Positions 1 through 11,917 of a stretch of 22,844 nt of DNA are shown in pieces. Below the pieces are notes generated by a model. The model searched no databases, had not been told where the DNA came from, and saw only the letters and a list, made by a program, of their open reading frames with translations. The stretch is from assembly GCA_000708835.1 (NCBI GenBank), contig DF237852.1, positions 2,102-24,945 of the forward strand, read 5' to 3'. How positions within the stretch are numbered: the stretch's first letter is position 1; each line of letters begins with the position of its first letter. The position numbers were made by a program, and so were the translations under genes. The DNA is from Klebsormidium nitens. Lineage: Eukaryota; Streptophyta; Klebsormidiophyceae; Klebsormidiales; Klebsormidiaceae.

Positions 1-3000
1 CGCCGAGCTCCTTCAGCGTCGGGAGGAAGCCCCGGGCCGCCTGGACGGTAGAATTCGCCGCCTTCTGGACGGTAGAATTCGCCGCCTGGACGGTAGAATT
101 CGCCGCCTGGACGGTAGAATTCGCCGCCTTCTGGACGGTAGAATTCGCCGCCTGGACGAATTCTACCGGAACGCTGTCCGGGAGACGGAACTCAGGCACG
201 GTGAAATTCGTACCCCGGAGAACGTACACTCCGAGAACGGACGAGAGGAGCACGGAGGCGCCGGCCAGGAAGCGGGAGGCGGACCGGTAGTTCTTGTACT
301 CGACCTCCATGACCTCGTCGATCGCCTTTGCGACATGTTCGGGAACGTCGGGGCCGGACAAGTACCCCACGTCGTCCTGCGAAGCATGCAACGGGAAAAT
401 GTTGAGAAAGATGCAAGCAACAAAGACTCCTTCAGATAAGGTGGCGAGGGGAGAGGGCTTGTCTCAATGTGACCGGCAAGTCCAAAACTTCGTCGTTCGA
501 AGTCGAAGTCCATATATTCTGGGAAACATTCGACGGGAAGCGGTTGAGAATGATGAAAGCAAGAAAGACTCCTTTGGAAAAGCTGGAGAGAAAAGTAGGC
601 TTGTTATCAATGACACCGACAGTCGTCGGCAGCGCCGATGTCCGCCAATTCCTTCTGAAGAGCATGCGACAAGAACTTGTGGAGAAGGATGAAAGCAACG
701 AGGAGTCCTTCAGAAAATATGGGAAAGAGAGGAGGCTTGTCTCAGTGACAACAAGAAGGCGGCATTTCCGCTGGCAGCGTTGGTATCCTCGAAATCCTTC
801 TGAAAAGCATCCGACGGGACGTTGTTGAGCATGATGAAAGCAACGGAGAGTCCTTCAGAAAAAGCTTAAGAGGGAAAGACTTGTTCTAACAAGTCCCAGA
901 AGTCTGTAGGTTCATTGGTAGCATGGGGTGTCCGCCATAACCCCGAAGAAGCGGCGATGGGAAAGGGTTGAAACAAAGAAAGCAACAGGTGGGAGAAGAA
1001 GAAGTGCCACAGCAAGATCCGAAACTTTGTCAACAGCTTAGGATCCCGCAAATCTGGAGATTAGTGTGACAAGAAAATGGTTGAGAACGAGGATGCAACA
1101 AGGGGTCCTTCAAAACGTCGGGAACGGAGCTTTATCTGGCGGGCTGACAACAATGACTGACGATTGAAATGTTGACTGTTCACATTGGTTTAAATCCTCA
1201 AATTCGACTCTGGCGCGCCACTTGGAGTTGCATTAGTATCCGTTTCAGAAACTGAAGGGAGCACTCTTCAGGGCTAGCATATCAAGGTTCACAGCAAAAA
1301 TTGTTGAGTTGCATGTCAAATTACACGCAACCTTCGAAAGCAAGGGATTGGGCATCTAGAGAACACGCGTTTCACTACAGTAAAAAACGACAGGGATTTT
1401 TGGCCTTTACCACGCTCAGTCAAGGGATATTAACCAGACCCAAACCGCGGTCACCATATAAGAGGCACCTGACAGAGCGACAAGCGGGTTTGCTTTAAAA
1501 CGGTATCTATTTCGGTTCTCACCTCGTCACGCTTTCTAGCAGCCGCCGAGCTAGCCATCTCAGCAAGCTCGTCGCCCACCGAGGGGTCCTCGCTAACCGC
1601 CGAGTCCCCGCTAACCGTCTCGTTAACCGCCTCGTCCTCGCTAACCGCCTCGTCCTCGCTAACCGCCTCGTCGTCGCTAAGCGTCTCATCCTCGCTAAGC
1701 GTCTCGTCCTCGCTAGCCGTCTCATCCTCGCTAGCCGTCTCATCCTCGCTAGCCATCTCCTGCTCGTCAACCGAAGATTCCGCACTGACCAGCAGATTCT
1801 CTTCAGCCGGCAGATCCTCGCTGGCCGATGAATTCTCGCCAATTGTTGCATCCCAGCTGCCCCACGATTTCTCGCTAACCAACGATTCCTCCCTGACCGA
1901 CGATTCCTCGCCCGCTGATGACTCCTCGCCGACGACCTCCGCGGCAGATTCTACGTTCTCTTCTTCGAGCGCCTGCGCCGCCTGTGCATCTGCCAGCTGC
2001 TTTAGCAGAGTGGCCACCTGTAAGAACTGAGGCGACTTCAGGCTCCGCTTCATGAGTCCTTGACAATTGCATCCTTTTCGCCCTTTGTCAGATCGTCAGA
2101 AATGTTTGTCAACCAAAAGTGAAGCAGAAGCCATTTGCACCTGCGGAAAGAAACTATGTGACCAGATTGCTGCCCCCAAGACTTGGGCAAATTCCGAATG
2201 ACTTCCTCAATAAGATACGCCATTCCTATAAATCGGGCAGACTTGACAAGCAGTAGTAATGTTTGACAAGTGGGGCGAGCTGAAAAGCACCGGGTGCCTT
2301 TATGAAGCAGTTCTCAAAGCAGAAATTTGCTTGACAAAACAGGGCAGAATCTCAAGATCTTGAACCAGCTGCCCCTTAACCTGCTTCTTAAGGTGAATCA
2401 GGGTGTCTCAATGTCAGGCTCTGTTCCACAGCCTAGGGGTCCACAGAAGGCGGATTGAAAATCGGCACTTTCAATTGCAATCTCGTCTACGAGCGACCAT
2501 TTGCAACAGGAGCAATGCACTCAGACACTTCACAGAGGGAAACCAGGAAGCAGAATGCAAGAACAGAGATCAACTGACTCATCGGCCGTTGTCAACAGGG
2601 CCCCTGGAAAAGACGAACATGGACTCTCATGTGCAGACACAATTCTAGGCTCCAAGAATCAACAGTTTAGAAAGGCACCTTGCTCCATATGTGGGTCTTC
2701 GGAGAAGATTGTTGCCAGCAAAAGTCTCCATTGATCCTAAAACGTGCTTACCATACCTCTGCCCTAAAGATTTGAAAAGTCATACTTTCAAGTCACCTGA
2801 TCCAGAACGCAATCTAAAAATCTCCAACAAGTACTGATTCTGCAGGTGGGCGTAAGCACCAGAATGCTGACTACAACCTCCTCTTGGTTTTCACGTCATC
2901 TTTTCAGAAAAGTGGGACTTGAGTAGAAACCTGGAAATATGTTTTAGGACCGGTCAGAACCTCGAAATAAGTATCACGCGTCAGAACCAAATTTTAACAT

Positions 3001-5705
3001 CAGGGTGGACTAAATGCAGGAAAAGCATATAGTAGAGAAGTGGAGTCCACTGTCAGAAGAAGACTGATGCTTGATTGAGTGCCCTGTTGCCCACACCCAT
3101 GGTTGTCATCTGGTCGATGCTTGTTTAGGTGCTTGTAGCCAGTAACTGTGATTGAACTCTGGTTGGTGCTTGATTAGGTGCCATAGCCAGTAACTATGGT
3201 TGAGGTCTGGAAGAGTATAATGTCTAGGTTACTTAGACGATAAGCGCAGGGTTTTGGAAGTAGCCTGCCTGGAAGAGGGTGGGGATAAAGGGAGATTTGC
3301 GCTTATCTCACCTATCCTACAGAAGTGTAAGAAGTGCCTCTCATTTAAGCTGGTTTGAGGAGAACTGGTCCTTGTGAGCCTCACCTCTTCTTGCGATCTG
3401 ATCACTTCCTCCTCCAACTTCAACCGCTCCCGTTCCTTCTCCGCAAGCATCTTAGCCTGCTCTGCCCGTTCGCGCTCCAGCGCCGTGTGTTCAGTCTGGA
3501 CGCTCAAGACCTGCGCCGACAACCAAAGTAAAGAGTTGACCCACCATATTGTCTGAGCACATAGAGAACCGATTTCCTTTTTATCTTTCTTATGTCACTT
3601 TCTCTGATATTGAAAGCAACTGAAAGTGCTCAGGCGCATTTGTTTAAAATCTTGTGCCCTGGACAAGCAGCCTCACTGCACTTGCATCAAGCTGAACCCC
3701 AGCCTGACTGCAGCATGCTGGGACCCATAAAGGAAAGAAGGGTCAACAGCAAGATGGCCCATAATGCACTTTCTTCGGATCAAAATAACTATGTTCACTT
3801 TCACAATGTGGACGCCTTGATGTCTGTTGCAGTGATGAAAGCATCGTCACGAGATATGTGCGTGCAGACTCTCCTTAGCGCAGAACTTGACCGCTTCTGA
3901 AAGTGTTGAAAGCAGCAAGCCAAGGCCAATGCCACAGCAAGAGAATCTGTGCCAAAAACCCATTCCTCGATTTGCATCAAATCTTGGAAAAAGTGTCTGA
4001 GATAAACACTTTGCTTTGCTCTGCATAACGCGACAAGACAAGAATTGTTATGTAACAACACAACATTGAAGACACATGCGAATCTCAAGTAAACCTTCAA
4101 AAGAGAGCGTCTCTGGAGGACATTGCATGCTCGCATGGGGAATGCCTTCTCGTAGTGCCCTCCAAAGCGGGTAAGTAAACTCAGCTCACTCTGCACTAAG
4201 GCATACGGAAAGTGGGTGAAACACCGAACCCTACTTTCTTGATCAGTTCCAAAACAATGCGTACCCTCGTTTGCGGCCAACTCCGAAAAGGGAAAACCGA
4301 GGGGAATGGCCAAACTCAGCGACTGCCGCTTTACTGACTTTGTGTCCCTCGTTGTTTGTTTCATCAATCTTGCACCTAGAATCTGCTAGAGCTCTCAAAA
4401 TAGCTTCAAAACAGCTCTTAACAAAGGCATAAACTCTGGTTCTGAGCGGCTGACCTCTTCCTCAAGCTCGGCTTGGTGGCTGCGCATACTCCGATGGTCC
4501 TGTTGCACTGTCTCCACCGCAGTCGACAGGTACTCAAACCTCTCCTCCAGCTCCATCTTGGCCGTGACGGCCTTGTCGAGCGTCGCCTCGAGGTCTTTGC
4601 ACTGCCGCCGCCAGACGTTCAACCGCTGCTTGGCCTCCAAGTACTCACGAAGCGCGGCCGCAGCCTCGACGATGTTGTTGTTCTCGATCGCGTAGTTGCA
4701 CGCGCGGCACCGGGGTTGCGGCCCCTGCGACCTGTCCCGACTCACCGCAAAATCGCGCAGCTCTTTGACGGCCCCACAGTCGACACATTGCTTTGCTTGC
4801 ACCCACGCCTCCTCCGAAGACAGCGTCATGTGGTACGTTGCCTTCCTGCAGCGCATTGCGAACGAGCACGCAACGCACGCTCGGCACGTTGTCCTGCGCC
4901 CCTTCCCCGCCATCTGGAAATCCACCAGGGGCTTGACGATTTGGCACTCGTCGCATCGTTGTTGGGTCGCTGTCGCAATCCTGTTGGTGCGGCGGCAACG
5001 AGCAACTCCGCTGGGTTGCTGGCTCGCCACTGAAATCCTGTTCGTCCGCTGGCCCTCAGACGCAACCCCATCCATGTCCTGGCTCTCCAACGCACCCCCA
5101 TCCGCATGTTGGCTCTCTGCTTCAACCCCACTTGCCTCCTGGCTCTCTGTTTCAACCCCGTTTGCATCCTCTCTGTTCTCATCAACCCCGTCTCCGTGCT
5201 GGCTCTCCAGCGGAACCTCATGGCTGTTGGATGCAACGCCGTTCAAAAGCTCGCTGTTGGATGCACCACCGTTCAGCTGCTCGCTGTCAGATGCAACCCC
5301 ATCCAAATGCTCGCTGTCGGATGCAACCCCATCCGAAAGCTGCCTCTCCAGAACCTTGGTTGCAAACACCACGGCTCTCTTGCGGGTCGGACGAGCGAGT
5401 CGTATGCAGCGGACACCATTGGACGATGGCTCAATCCGAGCCATGCACACTCCTTTCCGTCCAACCCCTGCACTTCTGCTGTTCCCCTTCCTTTCCCCAC
5501 TGATCCCCCATCCTTGCTCCAAGGTGCTGGAGTACAATCCCCAGCTGCCTAAGAAACGTGTATGTGTAAAGCCAGCAACTGACGGCTGCAGAAAAGGGCT
5601 TCTGAACGATGCATCACCACAGGCGGGGGAGGCCCTCAGGCCTGATGTGAACGACTTCTGTTTCAGCACACCTGCATGCGGCAGGGATTGCAATATGACT
5701 GCCAT
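1..5705 (-). CDS. Repeat-rich zinc-module / coiled-coil / membrane protein of unknown function (partial, four exons)
   Basis: I do not recognise the family. The exons I infer are 5705-4455, 3510-3385, 2017-1523 and 376-1. Lengths 1251, 126 and 495 are all multiples of three, so every junction is phase 0. All use GT-AG; the first donor is a weak GTCAGC. Exon 1 starts at ATG 5705 (GAGATGG context); a later ATG at 5444 is possible. Residues 1 to about 110 are rich in Ser, Ala and Arg and poor in acids, like a plastid transit peptide. Twelve degenerate decapeptides follow. Then come two zinc modules (CDEC...CRAC and CVDC...CRAC, with KxLxDF between the pairs), a form I associate with HNH-like and large-DNA-virus proteins, and then a coiled coil that continues into exon 2. 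Exon 3 is very acidic with a six-residue period. Exon 4 has a hydrophobic stretch (FLAGASVLLSSVLGVYVL) followed by AANSTVQ(K) repeats and stays open to the window edge. If exon 1 is not spliced, its frame ends at 4395. Confidence 0.55.
41..167 (-). repeat. 21/24-bp tandem repeat encoding AANSTVQ(K)
   Basis: There are five near-identical copies of a 21-bp unit, two of them lengthened to 24 bp by an extra TTC, plus a truncated sixth. Read on the minus strand in the exon-4 frame they encode AANSTVQ or AANSTVQK. Each holds an N-S-T sequon, which would matter only if this side of the membrane segment is in the secretory lumen. At the inner end, 137-147 and 157-167 form a perfect 11-bp inverted repeat around GAATTC. 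Confidence 0.9.
377..1160. repeat. Six degenerate ~140-bp tandem repeats filling the last intron
   Basis: Units begin near 377, 519, 655, 800, 943 and 1054, a spacing of 142, 136, 145, 143 and 111 bp. The best-conserved part on the plus strand reads roughly CATGCGACGGGA, then TTGAGAATGATGAAAGCAAC, then GAGTCCTTCAGAAAA. On the minus strand most units end in a pyrimidine-rich stretch closed by CAG, so each resembles the 3' end of an intron. The CAG of the unit nearest the gene (378-377) is the acceptor I use for exon 4. From 1161 to 1522 I see no gene. Confidence 0.75.
1585..1757 (-). repeat. 18-bp tandem repeat encoding acidic hexapeptides
   Basis: The plus strand repeats CTCGTCCTCGCTAACCGC and close variants about eight or nine times. 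In the exon-3 frame this gives ASEDET, TLSEDE and AVSEDE units. The six-residue period continues, more degenerate, through most of the exon (for example SAGEES, SVREES, LVSEKS), so most of this exon seems to have grown from one 18-bp unit. Confidence 0.9.
3065..3210. repeat. Three ~49-bp tandem repeats inside an intron
   Basis: Copies lie at 3065-3113, 3114-3162 and 3163-3210. All share a GATGCTTGATTAGGTGC-like start and a CTCTGG or TCTGG end; copies 2 and 3 also share AGCCAGTAACT. They sit in the 2018-3384 intron of the left-hand gene, where I otherwise see no gene or RNA. Confidence 0.8.
3511..4454 (-). other. Inferred intron 1 of the left-hand gene
   Basis: The donor would be GTCAGC at 4454 and the acceptor GGCGCAG ending at 3511. 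A 188-codon open frame (4367-3801, minus) lies inside it, but it has no recognisable domain and no repeat structure like the exons, so I do not call it a gene. I see nothing else here. Confidence 0.45.
4983..5333 (-). repeat. 30-bp tandem repeat encoding ~12 decapeptides
   Basis: The plus strand carries 30-bp units around GATGCAACCCCATCC and CTCGCTGTC. In the minus frame they give DGVASDSEHL, DGVASDSEQL, NGGASNSELL and so on, decaying towards NRISVASQQP and NRIATATQQR directly before the first zinc cysteine pair. The repeats therefore run right up to the zinc module without a linker. Confidence 0.85.
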
Positions 5706-6991
5706 CTCACCGGACAAACATAGCGGTGCGCTTCACAGCTCTCTCCCCTTGAATCAACTACTCTTCTCACATGTGCTCGTGAATCATTGGATGTTCTCTG
5801 CAACCCTGGCGCTCTCTAGCTGGCCTCGAACACTTCTCCTTCAAGTTTGCTTCGTTAGATACCTAGAACTATCTTTCCCCTTGGCACAGCAAAACTCTAG
5901 CTGGATAATGGATTTATCCGACAATTGGGGCCGCGGCAGGCCACAAATTCAGAAGGGGCTACTGGACAACCAAACATTGCTTCACTGCCGTACAATTTTC
6001 AATCCCGCTAAAACGAACGCTTCAGATGTCTCCTGGTGAGGATATTTGTGGTGAGGTTGTGAAAATAACGAGTCGAAGCCTGTCCCTCAAATTGGTTTTG
6101 CAAGCCCCCGCGTAAATCTTGAGACTAGTGGCTTCCATCCTATTGAGCTGCGTAGGTATAGGTAAACCGGTAGGTCGGTACGTCACCGTGGTTCAACAGA
6201 TTCACACGTCAGAACTGGACATCAAAAAGTCCCCGGTTGGATCGAAGGCCTTTTGAGTTTTCGGCGTGCCTTTTTCCGCTTGCCAGTCCCAGCTTTTTCA
6301 CTTTATGCTGACGTGGCTTCGAGTTTCCCGCGAGCGGCGCACGTGGTCCAAAAAGCGTCCAAGATATTTGTGGATAAAGTGAACTGAAATCTGCAAGCCA
6401 TCCGGAGAAAGAAGTCCGTTGGATGAGTGTTAGTTTACATGAACGGCCAGGAGGCGACGGTGCAGAAATGGCACCCTCGTCTGGACTCATCGAATTCAGT
6501 CACTCATCAGGCCGAGTCAGGAGACGGTTTCAGGCCAGCTTGAATTGTCATGGCTTGCCAGGCCAATGGATGTTAATATTCCTCATCTTTCAGGATTGAA
6601 TAATGAACTGCGATTTATCATTTCTGGCCCCACATTGTACTTGCATCTCAAAGCTCGTATTCAGCCTTGAAGATTGGTATAGCATCTAGTAACATCTTGC
6701 ATCTGAACATTGGGATTTGAAATCACGCAGCTGAAGAATTATCCACACACGTGAGGTGAATGATGACTGGTAGTGCAAACTTCCTCTAAGCAACAATCGC
6801 TGCCACATACATCAAAGGCGAGCCTCCCCTATCAACTACTACCAAAGCATAACCAAGCCTTTTAAGCTCAATTGCTGCACGCGAAATACGCCGCCCCCAG
6901 CCGCCTGCCTACCACACTGGAGCCGTCACACTTTTATGATCTCACTGATTTAGTTGCTGCAGTACTAGCCTAACGTCCTCTCCTCCTTAAC
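5706..6991. other. Intergenic stretch between eIF5 stop and the left-hand gene
   Basis: Both flanking genes read on the minus strand, so this should hold the eIF5 3' UTR and polyadenylation region and the promoter and 5' UTR of the left-hand gene. A 93-codon minus frame at 6490-6209 has no recognisable features. I see no RNA gene or repeat that I can support. Confidence 0.5.
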
Positions 6992-9900
6992 CTACTCTTC
7001 GTCCTCGTCAGACTCCTCCTCGGCCTCGCGCAGCCAATCCACAAACGGCTTGGCCTGCTCGCGCACCACTACACCCACCGCCTTCGGGACGCCGACGTCA
7101 GCATTGCATCCCGCACCCGCATCGTACCACTCGAGAATCACCTCCTCCTCAACGGCATCCGAATCGTACAGCTTCTTGAGCACCAGCGCAACGTCCTTCT
7201 TGGCAGCCGGGAAAGTGACGCCAGTGAACACTTCAATGGCAGCCAGGAGGGCGCGCTGCGCATCCTTCCCGCCCTTGGCGAAGGCGGCCAGGAACGGCAG
7301 CTTCTTGGAGACTGACTTGGAGAGGGTCTTGGCGGAGTCACCGAAAAGCGCCTCAAACAGGGCGATCGCTGCATCATGCAAGGACAGAAAATGAGTCCAA
7401 GACTTCTTGACGACAGCCGATTTCTGGCGGAACACAATTTTGACATAATTAAGAGCGGGCATCATGGCTGGACAGAAGAAATTCATAATGCAGACATCAG
7501 CGAGAAGGAGAAGAGAGGTTCTAATCGTTGCCTCTCCACAGTCGCTCAGAAAGAACGTCCCATTAGAAACTTACTTTAGTCGACTACAGGAAACAGGACG
7601 TTTGTGGGAAAAACTCGAATTGCCAACAAGAGGCAGGTAAGGTATGTAGAGTATCACTCTTCCGCATATCACCAACCAGCCAAATAGCCCTTTCTGGGCC
7701 TACTACTTACAGCCATGACCAACCGAATGCAAATCTCTGGAACCAGCAGGATCAGCGACCCAACCATGTGTCCTATGATGTCTCCCAAGCTTAGACCTCT
7801 GGACGCGTCGGATGAGCAATACAAGAAACAAACCTGGGATTCCTTGTACCCACTGATCGAAAAACCGAAACTGATCAGTCATCCGTAAAGTTCTAAGCCG
7901 ACGAATGCTTCAACCGGGAGTTTGATCTCTCCTTACCTTGTTCCTCCGCAGAATCTGCCTCTCCGGCGAGGTACTTGGTAGTCGCAGCGACGTCGTGATC
8001 CTCCATGTAGCTCTTAAGGTCCGAGACGAGCTTGTCGTGGAGACTGAGCGCCGCCACCTCTGCAAAGCAATTTTTGACAGCGATGTTAGATTTCCGACGA
8101 CAGAGAACGCCATCCTCAAACGCGCGTTGCAACATGAGACCGCGCCTTCAAATTTTTCCTTGTAAAGGGCTCGCAGCAAACGGCTCTCGAACAGCAAACG
8201 GCTCTCAAACAAACTCTTGGAAGCCGTCTTCTTAATGCTCAACACATTCCAGCTATAAACCAAACCATCTGCTCAACCGGATCGGCGGCATACGGTAAAG
8301 CAACCACTGTTCTCTAAGCCAGACGAAACCAAGTTTTGACGGACCAAAACCTCAGATGGCACAGGAACAGAGATGGAAAGCTGATTATCTCGCCACATTC
8401 TCAATAAGCATCCCACAGTTTCGTCCAGGGCGCCTACAACAGACTGCCTGCCCCGGAAGCCGTTTACACAGACGGCCTCGAATGAACAAGGGGCGCCTCT
8501 CGAATTCACAACTTTTGAGTTGCACCCCAAGCAGACTTTTAAACCTTCGGGCATCCCGTCCAGCATACTTTCAGCACAGATTGGGAGTAGAAGTCATCCG
8601 CATGGGGCATCAACAGCACTTTGGGAACAGACGACAATCAGCTTTTTGGAATTTTTGCATTACTACCTCGGTGTACAAAGTAATGTTCGCAAGCGTCCTT
8701 ACCGTCTACTGCCTCCTCTTCTTCCTCTTCAGGCTCAGGTTCGGGGCTTTTCTCCTTCTTCTTTTCCTTCTTGGGCGTCTTGGGGGTGCCGCTTCCGTTA
8801 GCGGCTTTCTTGGCGTTAATCGTGGTTGGCTCCTCGTCAATGACACCGTTGCCAGCTGTCACCATATTACTGCAATAGATATGACAAGGTGTGAGGCCAA
8901 GCTGGGCAGGAGTTAGTACGTTCTCTGCAGGATTTCATGTCGCCAACTGCCGGCATGTTCGTGCAGAGAGAAACAGTCACTGTGAAGTGCGGTTCTCGAA
9001 ATAATAAGCTTCGAACGCATTATTGCAGGAAGCAAGGGGGTTTGCTAGGATCCAGAAAGAAACAGTGAAACGACTTGCAATCAAAAACTGTCACACCGCA
9101 GGTACACACTTGTCTCCAAAGGACTGGCCTGACCTACAGTCCTCCAATCTTCAGCAGCAATTTCAAATCTCTCTTCGGCACCTTGTTTATTCAAATGCTC
9201 CTTACTCAAGGACTACCACTTCTCACCTACATCAACCGGCACCCTTGCTTGCAAAACCGAAGTACAAAAAATCGAATCCTTTACCGCCCTCAAAACTCAT
9301 CCCTCACCTGGTGACCTCTGTCAGCTGCTCTTGCATGCGCTGCTTGACGGCGCTCGCTGACGTGTCCGTCGCCCACTCGACCTCATCGTCCCCGTCTTCC
9401 ACGTCAGGAACGCGCGGGCCAGGGCCTGTAGGAGACTCCACCTCATCATCATCCCCGGTCTTCTTCTCCTTCTTGGACTTGGACTTGCCCAGCTTCTTCT
9501 TAGCCTTCTCCTCCGCATCAATGGCCTCCCCTGCCTTGATGCGCTCCTTCTCGGCCTTCCGGAGCCTGCCGGAAATAAGCGGAGGCTCGATTAACATTGA
9601 GGTGTAGATGGTGGTTTTCCTGCATGCCAATTTTCATATTGCGCGCATAACCTGCTCCAGTAAGAAGAAACCTGATGACATGCTCCAGGTCGAAGTAACC
9701 TGCTGATCCAACCCAATCTTTGATCAACTCCAAGCAGATCGAGCCATAGCCTCTGGATAAACCTGTCGACGACAAAGAACAGAAGCACCTTTGAAGATCT
9801 ATGAAGTGGTTGAGCGAACGCTACACTAGACAGGCACGAACCACCAGCATGCTCAGAACACGACCAGACGTGACAGCTTAAGCAAACACAAAATGACATA

Positions 9901-11917
9901 AAAGCACACAGCATGGCAAAATCAGCAATCAAATCGCTGGAGTGAGGCACATGAGTTGAACTCAAGACCCTTTAGTCTACCCAAGCTGCTTCAACTCTCC
10001 ATTGCCGAAGATGATACACATGCCAACACTCTGCAAAGGGAGCAAGTACCATACCTCAGTACCATTCTACAGTTCTCAACTACAGGGGTCACCTAAGACC
10101 GACTAGCCAGCCTCCCAAGAGTGGGAGAGGTTAGACTGGAAATCAAGTGAACATGAAGCACCGCTGTCATACACCTTAGAAACGATCAGGCCTAGAAAAC
10201 GGAAAGGGGAAAGTGAGAGGTTGAACAACCTGAAAAGTTACAGAAGCGCGGATCTCGAGAAATTCACTTACTGCTTGCTGGCCTTGTCCTTCCCGCCCTT
10301 GCTTTCGGGGGGATTCTTCAGGATGTACGTCGTCAGCTTATGGCGCATGTCCACCGGCGAGACGGCTCCGCAGGCCTTGCAGAGGAGCTGAATGTTCTGC
10401 GCCTTGTCGATGTTCACGACAGTTTCGGGGTTGCCGCACGCGTAGCACTGAACAAAGCGCTTGATAAACCCCTCGAGCAGGTTAGTCAGCTTGGCAGTCT
10501 CGTGCGCGCCGTTGACTATGGAGACGCCAGTCTTCTCGTCGTGCTTGGACTGCGCGCCGAGCTCGCAGCCGAAGAACTTGGTGGTGTCTGCAGGAAGTTA
10601 CAAAAGGAATCTCAGCAAACTTGCAAGCAACGTAATTCGTGTACCAAACCTAACTTACTAAGGGAACAATCCAGGGTATCCAACGATCTCAGATACTCAG
10701 AAACTAGATGGCAGCAATCGCAAAAGCTTGTGCTTCAAACAGAAATTAGTTGTTCTGATCAAGCAAAGCAAAAGCTACTTGGGGAAAAACTCAGACCTGG
10801 CCATGGTCAAAAAATCTCCCATCAAAGCAAGCAACAGATCAGCAATCTATGATAGATTCACAAAACCTGGAAACCATTTTGAAATTTTTCGTCTGCAAGT
10901 GGTATCTGCAAGTGGTACCTTCTCAACAAATTCTCTGAACGTACTCTTGTCATGACAATTCTGAAGTCAAAGGCAAACAAGTACAAAAAGCTCGATCAGG
11001 TGAGAAGAGTTGCTTCAGTCCAACAAAAGCAACCGTTGCATCCTGCAGATTGCTAAACGGTAATGGTCATCTTCTTAAACAGTGTCCTGCAGGGTTTCTG
11101 GAGCTTCCGAACGGAACCCTAGGTCTAGCTAAGTAACCTTAGCAAGATCTGTTACTGATAAATGCTCTCATCTAAGAAAAGCACCAAACCAAGCAAGAAG
11201 ATGCTTGGAAATCGAGGTCAATGATCAATGAAACTTTCAAAACGTCTGGCTGAAAACCCTCTTTCATAGAGGCAGACAATCTCCACATAATCTGCAGCCT
11301 GCAAGAACTTCAGATGCACAGAAGGAGGTCCCTCGGCCTACTCACATGATGCAGGCCGTGCTAGTGCCTTTGCCACGTCTGTCATGTTGACCAGATTTGT
11401 TCGAATCCCATTGCCTCGTCCTTCCACCTTGGTGATCAGCTTTGGCATCTTGTACCGATAAAAAGCATCGTCCTGGTTGCCGACACCGATGTTGACGACT
11501 GCACAAAAATGCGGGATATCAGCAAACAACCTTAACAAGCAGCAAGGCACAAACTCGAGATTTTACACACTGCACATAGCATACCATGGAACTCCAGGCA
11601 TCATGATCTGACAAACAATGCGGCCAGTGTGAAATCATGTTTCTTTGTGAAACTTTTCAAAGAGTCCAACTACATGACCTGCTGTGTACGACACCGCCAA
11701 GTAGAAACAGGTACTCGAACAAAACTGGGATAGATGCCACCACAAGATTGACAGGGTGAAGCTGACACTTGGCATATAAACCTCGGAACCAGACCTACAG
11801 AAATTTACACTCAATATTCTTACAAATTCCCCATGATCCCGAGGAGCCTGATACGCTTTTTCCATGTATAGAATGACACTCAGTTTAATGTGCTTTCTGA
11901 TACTTACCTCCCGCCAT
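6992..11917 (-). CDS. eIF5: Eukaryotic translation initiation factor 5 (eIF5), seven coding exons
   Basis: eIF5 stimulates GTP hydrolysis by eIF2 in the 43S/48S complex at start-codon selection. Exons: 11917-11908, 11498-11346, 10587-10272, 9565-9308, 8869-8703, 8059-7937 and 7368-6992. All introns are GT-AG. The sum is 1404 nt, giving 467 aa and a TAG stop, a little longer than the roughly 430-440 aa I recall for plant and animal eIF5. Residues 1-130 match the N-terminal domain: FYRYKMPK with the GAP arginine at R18, then FFGCELGAQ and a zinc finger with C102, C105, C124 and C127. A charged Lys- and Glu-rich linker follows. The C-terminal W2/HEAT domain carries the aromatic-acidic boxes [10 protein letters not shown] and [13 protein letters not shown], which bind eIF2beta and eIF3. 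The first coding exon supplies only ATG plus seven bases. Introns hold no other gene; intron 5 contains a small 18-bp duplication (8175-8210). Confidence 0.97.
8175..8210. repeat. 18-bp direct duplication in eIF5 intron 5
   Basis: AGCAAACGGCTCTCGAAC is followed directly by AGCAAACGGCTCTCAAAC. It lies between exons 5 and 6 of eIF5 and does not touch a splice site. Confidence 0.9.

Noticed and set aside
41-167. Direct repeats that could suggest a CRISPR array
   Set aside because: Units abut with no unique spacers and encode a regular peptide in a eukaryotic exon.
1189-1245. Possible tRNA B box (GGTTTAAATCC-like string)
   Set aside because: No matching A box, acceptor stem or anticodon arm could be found around it.
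3801-4367. 188-codon minus-strand open frame
   Set aside because: It lies in an inferred intron, has no recognisable motif and differs in style from the neighbouring exons. Transcript evidence would be needed.
4696-6039. 447-codon plus-strand open frame
   Set aside because: It mirrors the minus-strand exon with 30-bp repeats, whose repeat length keeps several frames open. The minus reading has zinc modules and a coiled coil; the plus reading has neither.
6209-6490. 93-codon minus-strand open frame between eIF5 and the left-hand gene
   Set aside because: There is no motif, no good start context and no link by splice sites to a neighbour that I can support.
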